In this document: piece by piece, positions 36,574 to 44,049 of the stretch
Numbering within the stretch: position 1 is the stretch's first letter
Layout of the letters: each line of letters starts with the position of its first letter
Assembly: GCA_016283075.1 (NCBI GenBank)
Contig: JAEEMF010000040.1
Coordinates: 1-64,000, forward strand
Direction: 5' to 3'
DNA from: Bacilli bacterium
GTDB lineage: Bacteria > Bacillota_I > Bacilli_A > RF39 > UBA660
DNA length: 64,000 bases
Notes under the pieces: generated by a model
What the model was told of the DNA's origin: nothing
Databases searched by the model: none
The model's input: the letters and a program-made list of their open reading frames with translations, nothing else
Translations under genes and position numbers: made by a program

Positions 36574-36621
36574 AGTCTATGAAGTAAGGCTATATACCTT
36601 AGTTTATAGACTTTTGTTTTT
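36574..36621 (+). terminator. terminator-like hairpin in the hisS leader
   Basis: AGTCTATGAAGTAAGG (36574-36589) pairs with CCTTAGTTTATAGACT (36597-36612), then TTTGTTTTT. It lies between the hisS promoter and the hisS start. It may end the AAA+ transcript, attenuate hisS, or both. No T-box sequence is present in this leader. Confidence 0.7.
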
Positions 36622-36637
36622 AGAAAGAAGGAATATT

Positions 36638-37915
36638 ATGCAAAAACCTAAGGGAACATATGATGTATTTGGTGAAAGAGGAAAGAAAGAATTATATATT
36701 AGAGGATTAATGGAAACATTAATGAATAAATATAATTATGAGTATGTAGATACTCCTATCTTTGAAGCAAGTGAATTATTCCATAGAGGTGTAGGGGAAA
36801 CTACTGATATCGTTACTAAAGAAACATATGACTTTGTAGATCGTGGAGAAAGAAACATGACTTTAAGACCAGAAGGTACTGCTGGTGTAGTAAGAAGTTT
36901 TGTAGAAAACAAAATGTATGCTAGAGAATCTATGCCTGTTAAAGTATGGTACTTTGGACCAATGTTTAGATACGAAAGACCACAATCTGGTAGATATAGA
37001 CAATTCAAACAATTTGGTGTTGAAGTGTTTGGATCAGAAGATGCTTTAGTAGATGCAGAAGTAATTAGTATTCCTGTAAATTTATATAAAATACTTGGTT
37101 TAAAAGGAATTAAAGTAAATATAAATTCACTAGGAGATAAAGAATCTAGAGAAAACTATAGAGAAGCTTTAATTAAACACTTTGAACCAGTAATCGATAC
37201 ATTATGTGAAGATTGTAAAGAAAGATTTAAAAAGAATCCTTTAAGAATCTTAGATTGTAAGATAGATGCAGATAAAGAAATAATGAAAACTGCACCTACT
37301 ACAATTGATTACTTAAATGACGAAAGTAGAACACATTTTGAAAATGTTAAAAAATACTTAGAAGCACTTGGCATTGATTATGTAGTAAATCCAAGAGTTG
37401 TAAGAGGACTTGATTATTACACTCACACAGTATTTGAAGTAGAAGCAGATATTCCATCATTTGGAGCACAAAATGTACTTTGTGGTGGAGGAAGATATAA
37501 TGGTCTTGTTGAACAAGTAGGTGGGCCTAGTACAAATGGTGTAGGTTTTGCTCTTGGTTTTGAAAGATTAATTAATGCTTTAGAAGCTGAAAATATTGAA
37601 CTACCATATGAAAAAGAAATAGATGCTTATGTAATACCAATGAGTGATAATGAAAAAGCATATGGATTTGATGTACTTCAAACACTTAGAATGTCAGGAT
37701 TTAATGCTGATATAGATTACATGAGTCGTAAGATAGGCGGAAACTTTAAACAAGCTGATAGATTAAATTCTAAGTTTGTAATTATTATCGGTGAAGAAGA
37801 AACTAAATCTAATATTTTAACAATTAAAAATAATCGTACTAAAGAAGAATATAAAGTAAGCAAAGAACTTGTTATTGATTTCTTTGATGATAATTTAGAA
37901 AAAGAAGAACACTAA
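36638..37915 (+). CDS. hisS: histidyl-tRNA synthetase
   Basis: A 425-residue class II synthetase. Motif 2 TLRPEGTAGVVRS; histidine-specific motifs RGLDYYTHTVFEV and the GGGRYNGL loop; a C-terminal anticodon-binding domain (about 325-420). ATG 36638 has GAAGGAA upstream, after the leader hairpin. In Bacillus hisS is followed by aspS; here aspS is missing and the 6S RNA follows directly. Confidence 0.96.
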   Translation: MQKPKGTYDVFGERGKKELYIRGLMETLMNKYNYEYVDTPIFEASELFHRGVGETTDIVTKETYDFVDRGERNMTLRPEGTAGVVRSFVENKMYARESMPVKVWYFGPMFRYERPQSGRYRQFKQFGVEVFGSEDALVDAEVISIPVNLYKILGLKGIKVNINSLGDKESRENYREALIKHFEPVIDTLCEDCKERFKKNPLRILDCKIDADKEIMKTAPTTIDYLNDESRTHFENVKKYLEALGIDYVVNPRVVRGLDYYTHTVFEVEADIPSFGAQNVLCGGGRYNGLVEQVGGPSTNGVGFALGFERLINALEAENIELPYEKEIDAYVIPMSDNEKAYGFDVLQTLRMSGFNADIDYMSRKIGGNFKQADRLNSKFVIIIGEEETKSNILTIKNNRTKEEYKVSKELVIDFFDDNLEKEEH

Positions 37916-37942
37916 GAGATACCTAGTATCTCTTTTTCTTTA
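37915..37942 (+). terminator. intrinsic terminator of hisS
   Basis: AGAGATAC (37915-37922) pairs with GTATCTCT (37926-37933), then TTTTCTTT. Confidence 0.8.
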
Positions 37943-37963
37943 CACTCATACTTGTAAAGTCTC

Positions 37964-37992
37964 TTGGAATAGATATATACATATGTTATAAT
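37964..37992 (+). promoter_or_regulatory. promoter of the 6S-like RNA
   Basis: TTGGAA (37964-37969), 17 bases, TATAAT (37987-37992) with an extended TGT before it. Confidence 0.6.
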
Positions 37993-37998
37993 ATAATT

Positions 37999-38176
37999 GA
38001 CTAAAAGATATGGTTGGAATTATTTGAAAAACCTACTAAAATAACGTATAGGGAATCTAATTTATATATGGTGTTGAAAGCTTAACTTCGATTAAGAATC
38101 CTAAAGTATATAATGTGATACCCACCTGGGAGATCAGGTTTTATCGTTATGCCGCCGATTTTTTGGTCTTTTTTTT
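37999..38176 (+). ncRNA. 6S RNA (SsrS-type) candidate
   Basis: About 178 bases without a reading frame, with its own promoter and a 3' T tract (38169-38176). The 5' end AAAAGA can pair with TCTTTT at the 3' end, closing a long rod. Inside are short hairpins: GGTT/AACC near the 5' end, CTTAA/TTAAG around 38081-38097, and ACCTG/CAGGT at 38124-38139, the last followed by a GTTATGCCG-type 3' arm. The position is the strongest support: in Bacillus the 6S gene bsrA sits between the hisS-aspS genes and tcdA. An unknown small RNA is the alternative. Confidence 0.65.
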
Positions 38177-38218
38177 GTGTTAAAAACAAAGTATGTTATA
38201 ATACCCTTAGGTGATGTT

Positions 38219-38917
38219 ATGTTAGAAAGATTAGAGTTATTAATAGGTGATAAAATAAATGATGTAAAAACTAAAACCATCTTAATAGTAGGTGTTGGTG
38301 GAGTGGGCGGATATGCTTTAGAAGCTCTAGTTAGATCAGGTATTTCTAACATCATAATAGTTGATAACGATAAAGTAGATATCACTAATCTTAATCGACA
38401 AATAATATCACTTAGATCCAATATTGGTGAATATAAAGTAGATGTTGCAGAAAAACGTATTAAAGATATTAATCCTGATTGTAAGGTTACTAAATATAAT
38501 TTATTTTTAAATAAAGATAATACATATGATTTATTTAAAGATAACAAAATAGATTATATAGTAGATGCTTGTGATACAATGGAAGTAAAGAAAGAATTAA
38601 TAAGAATTGCAACTACCAGTGGTATTAAACTTATTTCTTCAATGGGTACTGGTAATAAACTTGATCCATCTAAATTACAAATAATGGATTTAAGAAAGAC
38701 TAGTTATGACCCAATAGCAAAAATACTTCGTAAATATGTTAAAGATATGCACATTAATAAAAAGGTAATGGTTGTTTGTAGTACAGAAGCTGGAGTAAAA
38801 GAAAAGATTACAACTATTCCAAGTAATTCTTTTGTACCAGCAACTGCTGGATTATTATGTGCTAGTTATATAATAAATGATATAGTAGGTGATGTATGGA
38901 AAAATTCGATTTACTAG
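38219..38917 (+). CDS. tcdA: tRNA threonylcarbamoyladenosine dehydratase, ThiF/E1-like
   Basis: A 232-residue E1-type ATP-dependent enzyme that cyclises t6A37 to ct6A in tRNA. Nucleotide loop GVGGVGGYALEAL, then IVDNDKVDITNLNRQ, DACDTM and a late cysteine in VVCSTEAG. ATG 38219 has AGGTGATG upstream and TGTTATAAT (38194-38202) before that; an upstream in-frame start at 38177 precedes the promoter. The length and single-domain form fit TcdA rather than ThiF or MoeB. It overlaps the next gene by 22 bases. Confidence 0.9.
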   Translation: MLERLELLIGDKINDVKTKTILIVGVGGVGGYALEALVRSGISNIIIVDNDKVDITNLNRQIISLRSNIGEYKVDVAEKRIKDINPDCKVTKYNLFLNKDNTYDLFKDNKIDYIVDACDTMEVKKELIRIATTSGIKLISSMGTGNKLDPSKLQIMDLRKTSYDPIAKILRKYVKDMHINKKVMVVCSTEAGVKEKITTIPSNSFVPATAGLLCASYIINDIVGDVWKNSIY

Positions 38918-39453
38918 GGAAAAAACTTGATGGTTCTGTTTTAATAATTGGTTATGATGAAGAATCAAGTTTTTCAAGAACATTCAAAAATAATAAAAGA
39001 ATAACTGATGTATATTTACTTAATAATACAAGTGAAACATTATTTGGTAAAAATAGTAAAAGAAAAAAAGCATCAAACAATATTAATCCTAAAAGAAAAA
39101 GAATTAGTATTACTAAACTTGCTAAAGAGCTAAAGAAAATAAATATAGATTACTTAGTATGTAAGTTTGATACTATTAAACCATTCTTTAGAAGTTTTAT
39201 TAAAAATAGTATTCTTGTAGGTAAAAAGAAAGTATATTTATTTTTAGATAATGATGATATGGATCCAAAAGAAATAGAACTAAGATATAAAAGATTTGGA
39301 TTAAATGTAAATGTTACTAATCATAAAAATGAATACTTATATGAAATAGAAATAAATAACTATAAGTATCCATTTATAAAAGGACTTTTATATAATATAA
39401 GAGATTTAGGATATGATTTAGTTGAATATATAGCTAATATATTAATAGGATAA
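38896..39453 (+). CDS. hypothetical basic protein coupled to tcdA
   Basis: A 185-residue protein with a Rossmann-like beta-strand start (SVLIIGYDEES), a very basic middle (KNSKRKKASNN, NPKRKRISITK) and a repeated beta-alpha pattern (YLVCKFDTIKPF, KVYLFLDNDDMD). It could be a degenerate nucleotide- or SAM-binding domain with an RNA-contacting loop; this is inference only. It overlaps tcdA by 22 bases, so they are co-translated. Confidence 0.7.
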   Translation: MEKFDLLGKKLDGSVLIIGYDEESSFSRTFKNNKRITDVYLLNNTSETLFGKNSKRKKASNNINPKRKRISITKLAKELKKINIDYLVCKFDTIKPFFRSFIKNSILVGKKKVYLFLDNDDMDPKEIELRYKRFGLNVNVTNHKNEYLYEIEINNYKYPFIKGLLYNIRDLGYDLVEYIANILIG

Positions 39454-39483
39454 AAAACAAGCAATTTTATTTGCTTGTTTTTT
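39452..39483. terminator. bidirectional terminator
   Basis: AAAACAAGCAA and TTGCTTGTTTT flank a short AT loop, with A and T runs either side, between the convergent 38896 gene and the TetR gene. Confidence 0.85.
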
Positions 39484-40033
39484 CGTTTGGAATAAGTTCT
39501 ATTAAATAATTAATAACTTCTTCTTTAGTATATTTATCACTATTATAAAGCCAGTACATACCTACATTTATTACTGCTCCGATAAAGAATTTAGAAATAA
39601 TATCTTTAGGTATAGTAGCATCTAAGTTTTCATCATTTTTTAACTTAGTAATAACATCATTATCAATAACATCATTTATCATATCTGTTAAGATACTATT
39701 TCTATTATTAATAGCAATTGCTAAATATGTATCTCTTTCTTTTTCAATATGTGTTAAGAATATTTTAATAAGTTCAATGTAGTATTCTTTAGAAGTACTA
39801 TATTTATTTTTTTCTAGTTCACTAGTAAAAGATTTTTTAAGGTTATCAAGTAAATTAGATAATAAACTATACTTATCTTCAAAGTGAGCATAGAAAGTAG
39901 TTCTATTTACTAAAGCCTTGTTACATATATCAGATACTTTTATTTCTTCAAATGTTTTTTCCTTCATCATATTTATTAAAGCATTATATAATGCTTTTTT
40001 TGTTTTTACTATTCTTAAATCATCTTTTTCCAT
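39467..40033 (-). CDS. TetR/AcrR family transcriptional regulator
   Basis: A 188-residue regulator. The N-terminal helix-turn-helix (about 8-55) reads KTKKALYNALINMMKEK, then EIKVSDICNKALVNRTTFYAHFEDK, a textbook TetR head. The C-terminal helical part binds the inducer and dimerises; it is of the short type often annotated as TetR C-terminal domain 7. ATG 40033 follows GAGGAA. It is divergent from the MMPL exporter and its partner, which it probably represses. Confidence 0.92.
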   Translation of the reverse strand: MEKDDLRIVKTKKALYNALINMMKEKTFEEIKVSDICNKALVNRTTFYAHFEDKYSLLSNLLDNLKKSFTSELEKNKYSTSKEYYIELIKIFLTHIEKERDTYLAIAINNRNSILTDMINDVIDNDVITKLKNDENLDATIPKDIISKFFIGAVINVGMYWLYNSDKYTKEEVINYLIELIPNEKTSK

Positions 40034-40058
40034 AGTATTCCTCTTTTCGGTATATAAA

Positions 40059-40103
40059 TATAGCACTTTGCTATACAAAAGTAAAGTTATTAAACACTTT
40101 GTT
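40059..40103. promoter_or_regulatory. two candidate TetR operators
   Basis: TATAGCACTTTGCTATA at 40059-40075 is a perfect palindrome around CTT. AACACTTTGTT at 40093-40103 has the same centre and a shorter symmetry. The centres are 31 bases apart, three helix turns, in the gap between the TetR gene and the exporter. Confidence 0.6.
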
Positions 40104-40219
40104 GGTTATTTATACATACATATTTATAAAATTGTTGTTTATCTAGGCATATATATTATTATGTAGTTCATTTTCTTTTTTTAAAAGATTAGAATGATTG
40201 CTGTGAAAGGAAGATAAAC

Positions 40220-42286
40220 ATGAAAAAATTAGGTGATTTTATAGTAGGTAAAAGAAAACTAATACTTATAATTACATTACTATTAATTATTCCAAGTATA
40301 ATTGGTTATGCTTTTACAAAAGTAAATTTTGATATATTAACTTATTTACCAAAAGATATTGAAACTTTAAAAGGCGAAAAAATACTTACCGATGATTTTT
40401 CTTCAGGAGCATTTTCAATAATCATAACTAATAATATGAAAGATGAAAAGTTAATAGAACTTGAAAATAATATTAGAGATATTGAAACTGTAGAAAAAGT
40501 AATAAGTGTAGATGATATAACTGGAATAGGTATTCCAGTATCAGTATTACCAAGTAAAATTACTGATAGAGTTGCTAAAGAAAATGAAAGATTAATACTT
40601 GTTACTTTTAAGAATTCAACAAGTGATGATACTACATTAAACGCTGTAGAAGAAATAAGAAACCTATGTAAGGAAGAAGCTTTAGTAGGCGGAATGAGTG
40701 CTATGGTATTAGATACTAAAGAACTATTTAATAGTGAAATGCTTTTATATGTATTTATAGCAGTAATCTTTTGTATATTAGTTCTTGAATTATTCTTAGA
40801 TTCTTATATAGTACCAGTACTATTAATATGTAATATAGGAGTAGCAATTCTCATTAATATGGGATCAAATATAATACTAGGAAGTATTTCATATATAACA
40901 AAAGCTATAGTAGCAATCTTACAGCTTGGTGTTACAACAGATTTTTCTATCTTCTTATATCATAAGTATGAAGCGTTAAAGAAAACTGAAAAGACTAAAG
41001 AAGTAGCAATGAGTAAAGCTATCAAAGAAACATTTACTTCTGTAATAGGAAGTAGTCTTACTACTATAGCAGGATTCTTAGCACTATGTACTATGAAACT
41101 AACACTAGGAATGGATATAGGTCTAGTAATGGCTAAAGGAGTTATTCTAGGAGTAGTATGTGTTTTAACATTATTCCCAGCCTTACTTTTAACGTTTGAT
41201 AAATATATTACTAAAACTAAACATAAAGAATTACTTCCTAAATTTAATAAAGTAAATAAATTTGTTTTAAAACATTATAAGTTAATATTTATAATCTTTA
41301 TTATTCTTTTAGTACCATCCTTTTTTGCTCAAAAGAAGGCGCCAGTTTATTATAAATTAGATGAATCTATTCCAGAAAGTTACGGATATAGTATGGCTAC
41401 TAAAAAGTTAAGAGACGACTACGGATTAGTAACAGAAGAAATGATTCTTATAAGTAATAAAGTTCCTTCTTATGAAATAAATAAGATGACTGATGAAATA
41501 AATAATCTTGATGGAATAAGTTTTATTATTAGTCCAGATAGTTTAACTAAATATGGTATTACTGAAAGTATGATACCAGAAATGGTAGTAAACATTTATA
41601 AAAGCGATAATTATAAAATGATAATACTAGGTTCAGACTACGATATTGCAACAGATGAACTTAATAGTCAAATAGACGATGTAAATAAAATAATTAAAAA
41701 ATATGATAAAGATTCTATCTTTGTTGGAGAAGGACCTCTTACAAAAGATTTAGTAAATACAACAGCAATAGATTTTGTAAATGTTAACTACTCATCAATA
41801 ATAGTAATCTTTATTCTTATGGCTATTGTATTAAAATCTATATCACTTCCGGTATTACTTGTTACTGCTATAGAGTTTGCAATCTTTATAAATATGGGAG
41901 TACCTTATATAACTGGTACAGAAATACCTTTTATAGCAAGTATTGTAATAGGAACAATTCAGTTAGGAGCAACAATAGATTATGCAATACTTATGACAAC
42001 TAAATACCTAGAAGAAAGAGAAAATGGTAAAGATAAAATTAGTTCTATAAAAGAATCACTTAATACTTCAGTACCATCTATATTTGTTTCAGCAATGTGT
42101 TTCTTTGCTGCAACAATAGGCGTAGGTATTATTTCTAAAATAGATATGATAGGTTCTTTATGCAGACTAATATCTAGAGGAGCAATTATAAGTATGATAG
42201 TAGTAATGATGGTAGTCCCATCTATACTAATATTATTTGATAAATTAATAATGAAAACAACAATACTTAAGAAAGGAAAGTGTTAA
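40220..42286 (+). CDS. MMPL/RND-family exporter
   Basis: A 688-residue membrane transporter with twelve helices in two similar halves, each with a helix, a large outside loop and five more helices (loops about 35-170 and 375-520). TTDFSIFLYHKYEAL and TIDYAILMTTKYLEE are the equivalent helix-4 signatures of the halves and supply the proton-relay Asp. It is followed after one base by a secreted heptad-repeat protein. Substrate unknown; lipids or amphipathic compounds are typical of the family. Confidence 0.9.
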   Translation: MKKLGDFIVGKRKLILIITLLLIIPSIIGYAFTKVNFDILTYLPKDIETLKGEKILTDDFSSGAFSIIITNNMKDEKLIELENNIRDIETVEKVISVDDITGIGIPVSVLPSKITDRVAKENERLILVTFKNSTSDDTTLNAVEEIRNLCKEEALVGGMSAMVLDTKELFNSEMLLYVFIAVIFCILVLELFLDSYIVPVLLICNIGVAILINMGSNIILGSISYITKAIVAILQLGVTTDFSIFLYHKYEALKKTEKTKEVAMSKAIKETFTSVIGSSLTTIAGFLALCTMKLTLGMDIGLVMAKGVILGVVCVLTLFPALLLTFDKYITKTKHKELLPKFNKVNKFVLKHYKLIFIIFIILLVPSFFAQKKAPVYYKLDESIPESYGYSMATKKLRDDYGLVTEEMILISNKVPSYEINKMTDEINNLDGISFIISPDSLTKYGITESMIPEMVVNIYKSDNYKMIILGSDYDIATDELNSQIDDVNKIIKKYDKDSIFVGEGPLTKDLVNTTAIDFVNVNYSSIIVIFILMAIVLKSISLPVLLVTAIEFAIFINMGVPYITGTEIPFIASIVIGTIQLGATIDYAILMTTKYLEERENGKDKISSIKESLNTSVPSIFVSAMCFFAATIGVGIISKIDMIGSLCRLISRGAIISMIVVMMVVPSILILFDKLIMKTTILKKGKC

Positions 42287-42287
42287 T

Positions 42288-43970
42288 ATGAAGAAAGATA
42301 TAATGAAAAAAGGAGTAATTTCTTTATTAGTACTAAGTATGCTTAGTACTCCGGTAAGTAGCTATGCTTTAACTAAAGAGGAAACTGTTTATAGTAAATT
42401 AAATACAGATGGTTCTTTTAAAAAGACTTTAGTAAATGAACATTACTATAATGAAAATAAAGATAGGACTTTAGAAGATTTAACTGATTTAAAAAATATC
42501 ATTAATATAAATAGTGATAGTAAAGTAACTATAAATAATAATAAAGTAGTAATGAACTCTAATGGAGAAGATATCTATATTCAAGGAGAGACAGATAAAG
42601 AGTTACCTATAAGTGAAATGATTACTTATAAATTAAATGGTAAAGATATAAAACTAGATGATTTACTAGGTAAAAGTGGTAATGTTGAAATTACAATTAA
42701 ATATACTAATAATGATAAGAAGTTTACATATATAAATGGTAAAGGAGAAACATTATATACACCTTTTGTAGTATCAACAGTAACAAGTTTTAAAGGTGAT
42801 AATAATAGTAATTTAAATATAACAAATGGTAGAGTTATAGATAACGGAATAGGGTATACTATAGTAGCACTTTCTACTCCAGGTTTATATGAAAGTTTAA
42901 ATTTAAAAGAACTAAAAGGTTTAGATGAAGTAAAAATTACTATGGATACTAAAAGCTTTGAACTACCTACAATATATTCAGTTGCAACTCCTAAAGTAAT
43001 TGATAGAGAAGATTTAGATATTTTTAATAAATTAGATTCAGCATACTCTGATATAGATAAACTTGGTAGTGCTATGAAAGAATTAAAAGAAGGATCTGAA
43101 ACAATTCTAGAAAACTTAAATAAAGTAAGTGATGGTTCTTCTAAAATATTTGAAAGTTTAACTATAGTACTAGATAACTTAGATAAGATTAGTAATGGAG
43201 TATTATCTTTAGATGAAGGTCTTACTAAAGTAGTATCTGGTTTAGAAAGTTCTAAAGAAGATTTTGATAAAATAAGTTCAAAATTAGAAGATATTAAAAA
43301 AATAGAAGAAGCCAACTCTCAGTATATAAATGGTTTAAATACCATTAAAACAAGTTATGAAAAATTATCTTCAATACCATATGAATATTTAAATGAAGAG
43401 CAAAAACTTCAGTTAAATACATTAAAATTTACATATGATAGTTTTAATTTAGGAAATGAAAATAGTTTAATAAATGTACTATCTTTAAATAATAATGCTT
43501 TTGAAGAAATGATATCTGCATTTTCAAAAGTAAGTAATGCTTTAAATACATTAAACACTTATTTACCAGTATTAAAAGGTGGAGCTGATACATTAAGTGA
43601 AGGAACTTTAAAACTTAAAGAAGGAGTATCTATATTAAATAGCAAGATGAGTGAACTTAGTGATGCATCTTTAAAAATAACTGGTGGTATGGATTCATTT
43701 AATAATGGATTAAATGAATTTAATATAAAAGGAATTACTCCTATAATAAATATTAAAAATCAAACTAAAGATTTAACTAGTAAGTTAAGAAAACTAGAAG
43801 AGTTAAGTAATAATTATCAAAGTTTTTCTTTAAAAGATAATAATACTAAATCAAGTACAAAGATTATTTTAGTATCAGAAGGTAAATCTATACCTAAACA
43901 AACTAAGAAAGTTGAAGTATCTAAAAAGAAAGAAAATTTCTTTGAAAGATTATTTGATTTATTTAAATAA
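42288..43970 (+). CDS. secreted heptad-repeat partner of the MMPL exporter
   Basis: A 560-residue protein with a signal peptide (about 1-28). A beta-rich part (30-240) is followed by a long helical region (245-485) with repeats of the form LxxGxxxLxxG (DGSSKIFESLTIVLDN, GVLSLDEGLTKVVSG, GADTLSEGTLKLKEG), as in YhgE/Pip-type proteins. The C-terminus is basic and ends KKKENFFERLFDLFK. No C-terminal membrane helix is clear. It probably reaches from the exporter into the wall. Confidence 0.78.
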   Translation: MKKDIMKKGVISLLVLSMLSTPVSSYALTKEETVYSKLNTDGSFKKTLVNEHYYNENKDRTLEDLTDLKNIININSDSKVTINNNKVVMNSNGEDIYIQGETDKELPISEMITYKLNGKDIKLDDLLGKSGNVEITIKYTNNDKKFTYINGKGETLYTPFVVSTVTSFKGDNNSNLNITNGRVIDNGIGYTIVALSTPGLYESLNLKELKGLDEVKITMDTKSFELPTIYSVATPKVIDREDLDIFNKLDSAYSDIDKLGSAMKELKEGSETILENLNKVSDGSSKIFESLTIVLDNLDKISNGVLSLDEGLTKVVSGLESSKEDFDKISSKLEDIKKIEEANSQYINGLNTIKTSYEKLSSIPYEYLNEEQKLQLNTLKFTYDSFNLGNENSLINVLSLNNNAFEEMISAFSKVSNALNTLNTYLPVLKGGADTLSEGTLKLKEGVSILNSKMSELSDASLKITGGMDSFNNGLNEFNIKGITPIINIKNQTKDLTSKLRKLEELSNNYQSFSLKDNNTKSSTKIILVSEGKSIPKQTKKVEVSKKKENFFERLFDLFK

Positions 43971-43992
43971 GACCATGCAAATGGTCTTTTAT
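43969..43992 (+). terminator. intrinsic terminator of the exporter operon
   Basis: AAGACCAT (43969-43976) and ATGGTCTT (43981-43988), then TTATAT; the T run is short. Confidence 0.65.
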
Positions 43993-44049
43993 ATTGTTTT
44001 TTAATAGTAAATTTGATAAAATAATTAATAGTTAGTTTAGGGTGATGAT

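Noticed and set aside
42626..43315. 229-codon open frame on the minus strand opposite the heptad-repeat gene
   Set aside because: It is the antisense of a strongly biased repeat-coding sequence, with no start signals and low-complexity Ser/Leu translation.
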